Source: Bacillota bacterium (GTDB lineage: Bacteria; Bacillota; Clostridia; Lachnospirales; WQUN01). From it: 15,165 bases of DNA. The position numbers and the translations under genes are program-made. The notes beneath the pieces are model-generated. The model was not told the origin of the DNA. It saw only the letters and a list, made by a program, of their open reading frames with translations, and did no database searches. The stretch's first letter is position 1; each line of letters begins with the position of its first letter. The stretch is from NCBI GenBank assembly GCA_009782085.1, contig WQUN01000055.1, positions 1-15,165 on the forward strand, read 5' to 3'. Of the stretch, positions 6,839 to 14,091 are shown piece by piece.

Positions 6839-7342
6839 ATGCGCGGCAGGAACGCTCTGACGGAACCCGTCACGGTCTTGGTACTGATGCTTATGTTCGG
6901 CTTCGCCGTCTATTCCCTTGTCTACGAAGGCGGCGAGGCGGAAAAGAGGCTCTCCGCCGAAAAAAGCGCCCGGATGGGGGCTAGGGTCGCCGGCTCCTAT
7001 GTGAAAGTGCGCCTAAGGCAAAACGACGCGGCGGACAGGATTTCCGTCGAGCCGAACGGCCTGAACGGCGGGGACTCCATCGTCATCAGGAACCGCTTTC
7101 CCGAGGACCCCGAAAGCGGCTATGACGCGTGGATATACTGGGCGGACGGGGAGCTTCGGGAAGTGCTCGCCGCGCCGGGAGAGACCCCGGCGTGGGAAGG
7201 GGCCAACGTGATCGCGAAAACCGGCGGCTTCTCGGCGGTTATGAAGGACGGCGCGGTTTCGTATGACGCCGGAAACGCCGGCGTCGTCGGGCCGCCGGAC
7301 ACGGTCAGCCTGCGGAGCGCCGCGGAAGCGGGCGGGAGATGA
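6839..7342 (+). CDS. DUF4860-type pilus-cluster protein
   Basis: A 167-residue product with one N-terminal hydrophobic segment (about 11-31, VTVLVLMLMFGFAVYSLVY), a following charged region, and a periplasmic or extracellular-type domain containing GSYVKVRLRQND, a GGDSIVIRN segment and WIYWADGELREVLAA. This layout and the 'RQND ... Y..DG.LREL' pattern match my recollection of the DUF4860 family, which sits in pilus-like operons of Clostridia. No biochemical role is established to my knowledge. The ATG at 6839 is chosen over TTG 6821 because GAGG (6828-6831) lies 7 nt upstream. The stop overlaps the next start by 4 bp (ATGA), indicating translational coupling with the prepilin gene. Confidence 0.75.
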   Translation: MRGRNALTEPVTVLVLMLMFGFAVYSLVYEGGEAEKRLSAEKSARMGARVAGSYVKVRLRQNDAADRISVEPNGLNGGDSIVIRNRFPEDPESGYDAWIYWADGELREVLAAPGETPAWEGANVIAKTGGFSAVMKDGAVSYDAGNAGVVGPPDTVSLRSAAEAGGR

Positions 7343-7965
7343 CGCGTTTGCGCAAAGCGTTTTCAAAGGCGGCGGCCGGACGGCCGGAAAATCGCGCCGC
7401 GGCGTTTTGGCCGCGCGCCGTTCTCAAAAACGAAAGCGGCTTTTCGCTTCTGGAGATCGTTCTGTCGATCGCGATCGTCGCCTTGGTCAGCGGTTTCGTC
7501 CTGGAGATGTTCGCCGTCTCGGCCGGCGAGAACAGGCTGGCCAAAAACACGGACGCCGCCGCGGCCGTGGCCGGGAACGCCGTCGAGGCGCTAAAGGCGC
7601 AGAGTTCCGCCGCCGGCTTTATATCGGCGCAGCTCGCAAGCGGCGGCCTCGCCTGGGAAAACGGCGGCGAAACGGCGATATACCGCTGTTACGATAAAAA
7701 CTGGGCGGAGCTTCCCGCCGGCGGGAAGGACGCTCTCCCGGAGGGCGCGGCTTTTTTGCATGAGATAATCCTGCGCGACGCCGGGAGCCGCGGCGCGGCG
7801 TCCCGGACGGATCCCGCCGGGGACGGCCCCGCGAAGCCCGGGGGCGGCGGACGGATGTACGAGATCAGGTCCACGGTTTACAAGGTGGGGGAGCGGGGGA
7901 ATTTGGCGGAGATGGTCGGATTTGAGACGAAGAAATATTTCCCCGCGGCACGCGGGGAGTTCTAG
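7339..7965 (+). CDS. type IV prepilin / pseudopilin-like protein
   Basis: A 208-residue protein carrying the class III signal NESG|FSLLEIVLSIAIVALVSG: glycine at 34 as the cleavage site, phenylalanine at +1, glutamate at +5 (residue 39), then the hydrophobic stalk helix. It should be processed by a prepilin peptidase, which is not in this window, and join the pilus as a major or minor subunit. The leader of 34 residues is unusually long, since most are 6-20; no better start is seen between 7339 and the motif. The C-terminal domain contains a Gly/Pro/Asp-rich patch (about 150-173, ending GGGGR) and no recognised fold. The start overlaps the DUF4860 gene stop by ATGA. Confidence 0.85.
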   Translation: MTRLRKAFSKAAAGRPENRAAAFWPRAVLKNESGFSLLEIVLSIAIVALVSGFVLEMFAVSAGENRLAKNTDAAAAVAGNAVEALKAQSSAAGFISAQLASGGLAWENGGETAIYRCYDKNWAELPAGGKDALPEGAAFLHEIILRDAGSRGAASRTDPAGDGPAKPGGGGRMYEIRSTVYKVGERGNLAEMVGFETKKYFPAARGEF

Positions 7966-8659
7966 GCGTGCGCATACGGGACGCAACGCAAACCGGCCCG
8001 TTTTTTTCGCCGCGTTTTTCCGGTTTATCCGGGTTGGGAGATTTACGGAAGGCGGGAAACCGGCGCCGGGCGTCCGCCTTTTTCTCTCCGGACAGAGCGG
8101 CGCGTCCTCCGTCCTCGTCATCTTCATGATGCTGGTTCTGGCGGCGCTCGGAACTTTCTCGATTACCTCGGCCAAAGTCAACTACACCTTTAGCCGCCGC
8201 GCCGCGGACTGGACGGCGGCCTACTACGAGGCGGACGCCGAGGCGGAGGAGTTTCTGGCGCGGGTCGACGCCGAACTGGCCGAGGCGGAGCGAAAGGCAT
8301 ACGGCGGATTGCCCGCGGCCAATGGCGAAACGGCCAATCCGGCTCCCGGCGAGGCCTATTCGCGCTTCGCCCTGGAGAACATGGAGGCGCTTAAAGCGGA
8401 TTATCCGGGCTTGACAATCGAGGCCGGCCGGGGGAAAATAACAGTCTCCGCGAATTTTCAATCCGTGAGCCGCCCGCAGACCAACCTGGCGGTCGAACTG
8501 TCGGTCGACGCGCCGGATTACGCCGAAAGCGGGGTGCTCACCGGTTCGGGTCAGGCCGGGGCGAAGGCGCGCTACGCGATAACCGCGTGGACGCAGTGGC
8601 AACCGGAGATACCCGCCGAGGCGACCGAGCAGCCGCTTTGGGACGGGAAGATGGGGTAA
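7922..8659 (+). CDS. PilX-like membrane-anchored pilus-cluster protein, start uncertain
   Basis: The open frame is 245 codons from TTG 7922, overlapping the prepilin gene by 44 bp. The convincing protein begins near residue 58: SGASSVLVIFMMLVLAALGTFSI (one membrane segment, about 63-82), then AAYYEADAEAEEFLARVDAEL, which resembles the N-terminal helix plus 'A..EAD' pattern of PilX_N-type accessory pilins. The rest is a 150-residue soluble domain ending near QWQPEIP. The 57 residues before the helix are Arg/Phe-rich and fit the family poorly. No ATG, GTG or TTG occurs in frame between 7922 and the helix, so the true start may be the TTG, a rarer codon, or lost. It is the last gene of the operon. 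Likely a pilus-associated membrane protein. Confidence 0.7.
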   Translation: MRRRNISPRHAGSSRRAHTGRNANRPVFFAAFFRFIRVGRFTEGGKPAPGVRLFLSGQSGASSVLVIFMMLVLAALGTFSITSAKVNYTFSRRAADWTAAYYEADAEAEEFLARVDAELAEAERKAYGGLPAANGETANPAPGEAYSRFALENMEALKADYPGLTIEAGRGKITVSANFQSVSRPQTNLAVELSVDAPDYAESGVLTGSGQAGAKARYAITAWTQWQPEIPAEATEQPLWDGKMG

Positions 8660-8660
8660 G

Positions 8661-8811
8661 AGTACCCTCGGACACTAATAAATCCCAGTTGTCAGTTGAG
8701 CGAAGCGAAGGGTCTTTACTCTATAACGGGGTTATGTCATTGAGGGTAAGATTCTTCGCTATCGCTCAGAATGACAGTCCCGGCGCGGCTTTCGAGTTTC
8801 CGAGGGAACTC
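8661..8811. mobile_element. about 151-bp MITE-like element (E2 copy 2)
   Basis: Related to the element at 6311-6440 by its ends and core. The ends GAGTACCCTCGGACAC (8660-8675) and GTTTCCGAGGGAACTC (8796-8811) pair at 14 of 16 positions. The interior carries TTGTCAGTTGAGCGAAGCGAAG near the left and CTTCGCTATCGCTCAGAATGACAG near the right. GGGTAAG occurs exactly at both flanks (8654-8660 and 8812-8818), a likely 7-bp target duplication. The left flank overlaps the stop codon of the preceding gene and the right flank lies 12 bp before the PAP2 start. No coding content. Confidence 0.65.
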
Positions 8812-8829
8812 GGGTAAGTTTTTTGGGGG

Positions 8830-9393
8830 GTGAACGCCGTCAACTGGATTATATCCGCCGATTTCGCGATCCTGGACGGCGTTCAGTCCGCGCTGAGGTC
8901 AGGGGCCCTGGACTTTCTGATGGTCTGCCTGACTTTTCTGGGGGATTACGGATGGTTCTGGATCGCGGCCGCGGCGTTTTTCCTGATCCCGCGCGGGACG
9001 AGGGACATGGGGCGCGCCATGGCCCTGGCCATCGCCGCGGAGATAATAATCTGCAACCTCATCATGAAGCCGGCGTTCCACAGGATCAGGCCGTGCGACA
9101 TAAACGCCGCGGTGACGCTTCTGGTCGCCCGGCCGACGGATTTTTCGTTCCCTTCCGGCCACGCGGCGGTTTCCTTCGCGGCGGCCGCGTCCATATTCGC
9201 GTTCCGCAAAAGGCCGGGCGCGGCCGCGCTGATTTTGGCCGTCCTGATAAGTTTCTCGCGGATATACCTCTACGTGCACTACCCAAGCGACGTTCTGGCG
9301 GGCGCGGCGGTGGGGACGGTTTGCGCGCTGGGGGCCGAACTGGCGGTGAAAAGGTTCGCGGGAAACAAAAAAAGATTGTCAGGCGGCGGATAA
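8830..9393 (+). CDS. PAP2-family membrane phosphatase
   Basis: An integral membrane phosphatase of the type 2 phosphatidic acid phosphatase superfamily, which removes phosphate from lipid phosphates such as undecaprenyl pyrophosphate or phosphatidylglycerol phosphate. All three active-site motifs are present in the 187-residue product: KPAFHRIRP (K-X6-RP, 80-88), PSGH (108-111) and SRIYLYVHYPSD (SR-X5-H-X3-D, 143-154), with the catalytic histidine at 150. About five to six hydrophobic segments surround them. The start is GTG, directly preceded by a run of six G at a very short spacing, and no better start is seen before the conserved region. Substrate cannot be told; a role in undecaprenyl phosphate recycling or lipid metabolism is plausible. 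It converges on proA. Confidence 0.88.
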   Translation: MNAVNWIISADFAILDGVQSALRSGALDFLMVCLTFLGDYGWFWIAAAAFFLIPRGTRDMGRAMALAIAAEIIICNLIMKPAFHRIRPCDINAAVTLLVARPTDFSFPSGHAAVSFAAAASIFAFRKRPGAAALILAVLISFSRIYLYVHYPSDVLAGAAVGTVCALGAELAVKRFAGNKKRLSGGG

Positions 9394-9420
9394 TACGGAT
9401 CTTTCAGAGGTTAGGTTGAT

Positions 9421-9439
9421 GGGCGAACACGGTTCGCCC
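9421..9439. terminator. hairpin between convergent PAP2 and proA genes
   Basis: GGGCGAAC / GTTCGCCC (9421-9428 and 9432-9439) with a 3-nt loop lies between the PAP2 stop and the proA stop (9442). It may end transcription from both sides, but there is no T-run on either strand. It is followed by CCCCTACC, a context shared with other hairpins in this window (297-309, 10821-10831), so it may equally be an intergenic repeat. Confidence 0.4.
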
Positions 9440-9441
9440 CC

Positions 9442-10695
9442 CTACCCCCTGACCTGTCCGCTCCCAAAAATCACATATTTCGTCGACGTGATCTCCCGCA
9501 GCCCCATCGGCCCCAGCCCCGGCAGCTTCCGCGTGCTGATGCCGATCTCCGCGCCCATGCCGAACTCGCCGCCGTCGGTGAAACGGGTGGAGGCGTTGGC
9601 GTAGACCGCCGCGGAGTCGATCTCCCGGGTGAAGCGCATGATGTTCGCGTAATCGTTCGACAGGATGGCCTCCGAGTGGTGGGAGGAATACTTCCGGATG
9701 TGCGCGATGGCCTCTTCCAGGCCGTCCACGGCGCGCATGGCGATGATAAGCTCGCCGTACTCCTTCGGCCAATCCTCCTCAACCGCCGTGACCGCGCCGG
9801 GGACGAGCCGCGTGACCCACTCGTCGCCCCTGATCTCCACCGTATGCGCGGCCAGCGCCTTGCCCACAAGCGGCAGGAATTCCTCCGCGACGGCTTTGTG
9901 CACGAGCACCTTTTCGACGGCGTTGCACACGCTCGGCCGCTGGACCTTGGCGTTCACGATGATGTCCACGGCCCCGGCGAAGTCCGCGCTCTCGTCCACG
10001 AAGATGTGGCAGTTGCCCACGCCCGTCTCGATGACCGGGACGGAGCTGTTCTCCACCACGGACTGTATAAGCCCCGCGCCGCCGCGCGGGATCAGCAGGT
10101 CGACGTACCTGTTGAGGCGCATGAAATCGCGGGCGGTCTCGCGGGAAGCGTCCTCTATCAGCTGGACGATCCCCACGGGCAGGCCGCATTCCCCGAGGAC
10201 GCCGTGAAAGACGCTCACTATGGCCCGGTTGGACGCGAGCGCCTCCTTGCCGCCGCGCAGGATGACCGCGCTCCCGGCCTTGAAGCACAGCCCGAAGGCG
10301 TCCGACGTGACGTTCGGCCGCGCCTCGTAGATCATGCCGATCACGCCCATCGGTATGCGGACGTTCTGGACGACGAGCCCGTTCGGCAAGGTCTTCATGG
10401 ACACCGCCTCGCCCACCGGGTCCGGCAGCCCGGCGACCTGCCGGAGCCCGTCCGCCATGCCGCCGATCCGCTTTTTGTCGAGCTTAAGCCTGTCCAGGAA
10501 GGACGGCTTGATGCCGGCGGAAGCGGCCGCGGCCATGTCTTTTTCGTTGGCCTCCAGTATCGCGCCGGCGTTCTCCGTAAGCGCGTCCGCGCATTTCAGA
10601 AGTATCCCGTTTTTCCGGCCGGTCGCCAGGCGGGCGGCGGTTTCGGACGCCTCTCTGGCGGCGGCGCCGAGGCGGTCAAGGTAACTTTCGCTCAT
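9442..10695 (-). CDS. proA: glutamate-5-semialdehyde dehydrogenase (gamma-glutamyl phosphate reductase)
   Basis: Second step of proline synthesis: NADPH-dependent reduction of gamma-glutamyl phosphate to glutamate semialdehyde, in the cytoplasm. The 417-residue product has the usual ProA length. Conserved segments include GVIGMIYEARPNVT (about 117-130), LILRGG-type LRGGKEA (about 146-152), LLIPRGGAGLI (about 200-210), the catalytic cysteine in RPSVCNAVEKVLVH (Cys about 257), STRFTDGGEFGMGAEIGIST and GPMGLREITSTKYV at the C-terminus. The ATG at 10695 is preferred over TTG 10704 because GGAGG (10710-10706) lies 10 nt upstream of ATG but only 1 nt from TTG. proB (glutamate 5-kinase), usually adjacent, is not in the window. 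The upstream gene on this strand is unrelated. Confidence 0.95.
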   Translation of the reverse strand: MSESYLDRLGAAAREASETAARLATGRKNGILLKCADALTENAGAILEANEKDMAAAASAGIKPSFLDRLKLDKKRIGGMADGLRQVAGLPDPVGEAVSMKTLPNGLVVQNVRIPMGVIGMIYEARPNVTSDAFGLCFKAGSAVILRGGKEALASNRAIVSVFHGVLGECGLPVGIVQLIEDASRETARDFMRLNRYVDLLIPRGGAGLIQSVVENSSVPVIETGVGNCHIFVDESADFAGAVDIIVNAKVQRPSVCNAVEKVLVHKAVAEEFLPLVGKALAAHTVEIRGDEWVTRLVPGAVTAVEEDWPKEYGELIIAMRAVDGLEEAIAHIRKYSSHHSEAILSNDYANIMRFTREIDSAAVYANASTRFTDGGEFGMGAEIGISTRKLPGLGPMGLREITSTKYVIFGSGQVRG

Positions 10696-10760
10696 AAGAT
10701 TCAAACCTCCGTATCCTCTTCCGGCAACCTCCGTAAACCTCCATTATACCGTCTTCACCC
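10696..10760 (-). promoter_or_regulatory. proA leader with probable -10 and three GGAGG sites
   Basis: On the minus strand a TATAAT (10748-10743) precedes proA by about 50 bp; no clear -35 is seen 16-18 bp upstream. Three GGAGG sequences follow it (10742-10738, 10732-10728, 10710-10706), two of them within CGGAGGTT. Only the last is at a usable distance from the proA ATG. The others may be chance products of a short local duplication. Confidence 0.4.
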
Positions 10761-10947
10761 CACGACAACGTATGAAAGTATTTCCGCATAAAATCAGAGC
10801 AAGCTCGGCGCGCCGGGGTCGGCGCACCCTACATTCGTTGTGCAATTTGTATGTTCATGCGTTGTCGTGATCTTAACCCCATTCCCGCTTGATGAAAACA
10901 GTATAATATAAATTCTCTGATTGGTAAAGTTATTTACGGACAGTTCC
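10761..10947. other. gene-free spacer with a GC-rich hairpin
   Basis: The stretch between the proA promoter region and the end of the glycoside hydrolase gene has no convincing gene. It holds an imperfect hairpin, GGCGCGCC and GGCGCACC (10807-10814 and 10821-10828, one mismatch), followed by CTACA, similar in style to other CCCTAC-flanked hairpins here. A TATAAT lies on the plus strand at 10902-10907 without a -35. No obvious terminator follows the hydrolase stop. Confidence 0.4.
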
Positions 10948-13900
10948 CTAGAAAATCTCCGGCGACTTCAATATCCCCTGCGGCCAGAACCTGTACTCGT
11001 AAGTCCACGCGCTTCCCTCTGTTCGCCAGGAATTGGGCCCCCACCACGGATTTTTCCGGTCGTTTCTGTGCAGCTGCCCGAATGTGTTTACCCGGGTCCC
11101 GAAATACGTCACGTCTATGTTGTGTTTGCCCGGCGCCAGCCCGCCGATTGTCAGCCGGTAGGGCGAAAAGGCTATCGCGCCCGCGTCCTTGCCGTCCACG
11201 CTTACGCGAAGCAGGCTCCCGCGGTAGCATGTGGCCGCGATCTCCAGGCCGTTGTTTTGGGTTTCGGCCTCCAGGCGATAGGTTATGTTGCCGCCGTAAA
11301 AAGGCAGGCCCTGGCGCGTTATGTCGCCGAAGCGCAAAGCCTTCACCGGGTCTGTCAGCGCCGCTACGCACCCGGCGGCTATCACGCCGAAATCCCCCAG
11401 CAGACAGCAGGCCTCGACGTCGGTCTTTCTGCCGTATGGAAGCGTAAGCTCCAGCACGTTTTCGCCGGCGGCGATCTCCGGGAGCGGCAGCTTTCCGATG
11501 CACTTGTCCGCGTACCAGCCGTTTGCCGCGCCGGCTGGGGCGCCGTTCAGGGTCACCGCTGTCGTTCCCGCGTTTTCCAGCGCCAGCTCCGCGCCTTTGA
11601 CGGAAATCCCGCTTCGGAACGTGAACCTCAGCCTCAGCTTATGGGGTGTCGTTTCGTCCTTTTCCACCCAGGGCTGGGCCACGGCGTCGCTTCTTTTCGG
11701 CCAGTTCAGTTCCCCGCGCAGGATGTTGTCCAGCCTAAGTATTTCTTCCCGTTTCCTGTAGGGCTCTCCGTCCAGCGAGTATTCGGCCATATCAAGCAGC
11801 AGGACGTTCGGTTCGCCGAGCGTCACCGGCACGGGCCCCAGGAAGCGCGTTTTCCCCTCCGCCGAGGAATTGACAAGCCCGGATACGGCCGGCGCGGGGG
11901 CCTTGTTTCCCGCCCCTTTGTCAAGTTTCAGCAGAAGGCTGTCGTGCTCGTATAAGGGATGGCGCAGCGTCGTCCAGCCGTCCGCGCTTTCCGCCGGAAC
12001 GGGCAAAATTTCCCCGTTGAGCGTGTCATACAGAGTTACGCCGTATTCGCCCCTTATTTTTATCCGAATCATATCGCCCCGCGGGTTGTCCTCATCCGGC
12101 GCCGCGTCCGCGTGGGCGACGAACAGCCACAGGCAGTCGTCCTCCTCGCGCAGCTGGGCGAACAGGCCGTCGGTCATTTCCCCGGACGAGGAGCGGATCT
12201 CCACCCGGCGCAAATCTTCCAGGGCGGAAAGCAGCGCGTACTTTTCAAAGGGAATCCGCTCCGCCCGCTCGAAGAGCTTCCCGGCCCCGCCGTCGGGCCG
12301 AGCGTCCACAAGGCGCGGCGCTTCCTCAAGGAAGATCACCCTGCCTCCCCTGCCGCGGAACGCCTCCAGCCTCTCCAGGGTCGTCGAGCGTATCGTTTCC
12401 ATAGCGGGAACGACGACGGCGTCATATCGCATCTCCCCCACGGGAAACCCCTTTTCGGAAATATCTCCGATTTCGCACTGCCCGGGCAGCAGGGACTCGC
12501 TTATAAAGTCAAAATCTATCAGGCCCCGCAGCAGCCAATTCGTCACGTTATGGAAGTTTTCCTCCATCTGGTTGCGGATTGCGGCCGTGGTCTCGCTCGC
12601 GCCCCAGTGCAGCCAATAGCTCTCCACCGGGTGGACGACCCCCACGCGGCAGACCGCTTTCCCGCGCGTCATGGCGGTGTTCACCCGCGCGAAGTGGTTT
12701 TCAATGTAGGGATATTCCCTGTACCACGGGGACTGATAATTGATCGAGGCGGGGTAGTCCCGCTTGGCCTCGCCGTTCATGGAGACCCAGGAAAGATGCG
12801 GCACGCGCACGGTCACGCCCAGCGCCGCCTGCCAGTCGCCCTGGAGCTTGTGCCCCCGGAAGTCAAAGTCCCAGTTGGTGACGCCGTAAAGCTCCGAAAG
12901 CACGCCCTCCCGGCCGAACTGCCTGGCGGCGGACTGGGCCTGCTTGGCGGTGGTGAACTCCCGCCAGTCGCAGAGCATGTCTATGCCGGGCAGCTGAAAC
13001 GAGCGGTAGGAGCGCATGGCGTCGCCGAGCGCCGCGGTTTGGCTTAACAGCGTGGACTCCTCCATCATATGGCCGGTCAGCATTATCCCGTGGGCCGCGC
13101 ACCACGTGCCGATCTGGTCGGCAAAGGCCGACGCGAACCGCTCCGCGATATGGTCGTGATAACGGTAGCGGGCGGCCGACGGTTTCCCGCCGGGCAGATC
13201 CCAGAGCAGTTCGGGAATCGCGGCGAAAATGTTTTCCCCGTAGGCGGCTTGATAGGTCTCCGGCAGATCCGTCGTCCAGGGCAAAATCACGTCCGAAGCG
13301 TCGCCGGCGAAAGAGAGGGTCTGCTTGCGGGTGAACTGCGGCTCGTCGGTGAATATCGCGGGAACGACGTTTCCGAAATATTCCGGGATACATTTCGCGT
13401 ATTTCTCGTGCGTAACCTTTATAAACTCCCGTATCGCCGCCGGGTCAAGCGTATTCACATAGGTTTGGTTGTTGAACCACGGGCTCGGCGCTTCCGTTTC
13501 CTCAAAGGCGTAGAGCGCAAAGCCCCGCGCGGCCTCGTTTTCCCCGAGAACCCTGTATTCCGCCAGATTTCCGTTCCCGTCCAGGCGCACGTCATACCGC
13601 GCCAGCATCCCGCTGCCCGGCCTGCGGCTAAGGCGCAGCCGCCTCGCCCGGTATTCGGGGTTTTGGGTCACGATGCCGCCCGCCGCCCCCGACGGCCAGC
13701 GGTCCTCGTCGTAAAGCCACGCGAGCATTTCATCCGCCCGGGCTTTTTCCACGCAGGCCTTTACGATGTCCATGTACTCGCCGCTGAGGTACTCCGTGTC
13801 CATGCCCGTGCGCACGTGCATGTGGAAGCCGCCCAGGCCCATCAGCTTCAGCTGCTCGATCTGCCAGGCCAGCTCTTTCGCGTCCAGCTTGTTGTTCCAG

Positions 13901-13986
13901 GCCCAGAAGGGCGCGCCCCGGTATTCCGAGGTAGGGTTTTGGAAAAGCTCCCCGGTCAGAGGCCGGGAATTCTTGGGGTAAAGCAT
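10948..13986 (-). CDS. GH106-like glycoside hydrolase (alpha-L-rhamnosidase type)
   Basis: A 1012-residue protein resembling glycosyl hydrolase family 106, whose known members remove alpha-L-rhamnose from plant or microbial glycans. The N-terminal part looks like a TIM-barrel domain: APFWAWNNKLDAKELAWQIE (about 25-44), MGLGGFHMHVRTGMDTEYLS (about 49-68), AWLYDEDRWPSGAAGG (about 89-104), FTDEPQF (about 212-218), TGHMMEES (about 304-311) and LSELYG (about 363-368). The acidic residues E215 and E365 are plausible catalytic or substrate-binding positions. The C-terminal part (from about 700) appears to hold beta-sandwich domains, including GLPFYGGNITYRLE. No signal peptide is visible, so the enzyme is probably cytoplasmic. 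The ATG follows AAAGGAG with a 7-nt gap. It is divergent from an ABC sugar permease, suggesting it acts on the imported oligosaccharide. Rhamnose specificity is inferred from family only. Confidence 0.75.
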   Translation of the reverse strand: MLYPKNSRPLTGELFQNPTSEYRGAPFWAWNNKLDAKELAWQIEQLKLMGLGGFHMHVRTGMDTEYLSGEYMDIVKACVEKARADEMLAWLYDEDRWPSGAAGGIVTQNPEYRARRLRLSRRPGSGMLARYDVRLDGNGNLAEYRVLGENEAARGFALYAFEETEAPSPWFNNQTYVNTLDPAAIREFIKVTHEKYAKCIPEYFGNVVPAIFTDEPQFTRKQTLSFAGDASDVILPWTTDLPETYQAAYGENIFAAIPELLWDLPGGKPSAARYRYHDHIAERFASAFADQIGTWCAAHGIMLTGHMMEESTLLSQTAALGDAMRSYRSFQLPGIDMLCDWREFTTAKQAQSAARQFGREGVLSELYGVTNWDFDFRGHKLQGDWQAALGVTVRVPHLSWVSMNGEAKRDYPASINYQSPWYREYPYIENHFARVNTAMTRGKAVCRVGVVHPVESYWLHWGASETTAAIRNQMEENFHNVTNWLLRGLIDFDFISESLLPGQCEIGDISEKGFPVGEMRYDAVVVPAMETIRSTTLERLEAFRGRGGRVIFLEEAPRLVDARPDGGAGKLFERAERIPFEKYALLSALEDLRRVEIRSSSGEMTDGLFAQLREEDDCLWLFVAHADAAPDEDNPRGDMIRIKIRGEYGVTLYDTLNGEILPVPAESADGWTTLRHPLYEHDSLLLKLDKGAGNKAPAPAVSGLVNSSAEGKTRFLGPVPVTLGEPNVLLLDMAEYSLDGEPYRKREEILRLDNILRGELNWPKRSDAVAQPWVEKDETTPHKLRLRFTFRSGISVKGAELALENAGTTAVTLNGAPAGAANGWYADKCIGKLPLPEIAAGENVLELTLPYGRKTDVEACCLLGDFGVIAAGCVAALTDPVKALRFGDITRQGLPFYGGNITYRLEAETQNNGLEIAATCYRGSLLRVSVDGKDAGAIAFSPYRLTIGGLAPGKHNIDVTYFGTRVNTFGQLHRNDRKNPWWGPNSWRTEGSAWTYEYRFWPQGILKSPEIF

Positions 13987-14091
13987 GAAAACACTCCTTT
14001 CATATTGTCATTATAACGTCCAACAAGTAACAATACTGCATAGAATTCACGAATTTACTTATATATAATGCCTATGGTTGAGGGGGGAGGC
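13987..14091. promoter_or_regulatory. divergent promoter region for hydrolase and sugar permease
   Basis: An AT-rich gap between two divergent genes in an otherwise GC-rich window. On the minus strand TATAAT (14015-14010) lies about 25 bp before the hydrolase ATG. On the plus strand TATAAT (14064-14069) lies just before the permease. Neither has a good -35, which suggests activator dependence. The repeated motif AACAAGTAACAA (about 14022-14033) lies between them and could be a regulator site. The -10 hexamers are visible; use and regulation are inferred. Confidence 0.45.

Noticed and set aside
7968..8100. Frameshift splitting the last pilus gene, with GTG 7968 as start
   Set aside because: The GTG frame yields Arg/Ser/Pro-rich sequence that does not join the membrane helix without an assumed indel; no homologue is available here to show a shift.
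8587..8817. Small open frame across the second E2 element
   Set aside because: It overlaps the end of the pilus gene in another frame and the rest is repeat sequence.
10678..10746. Leader peptide upstream of proA (ATG 10744)
   Set aside because: A 22-codon frame overlaps the -10 hexamer at its start and the proA start at its end, with no ribosome binding site and no proline-rich run expected for attenuation.
10921..11955. Plus-strand open frames opposite the glycoside hydrolase (also 11959-13047 and 13069-14016)
   Set aside because: They are antisense shadows of a clearly conserved minus-strand gene, with low-complexity products and no supported starts.
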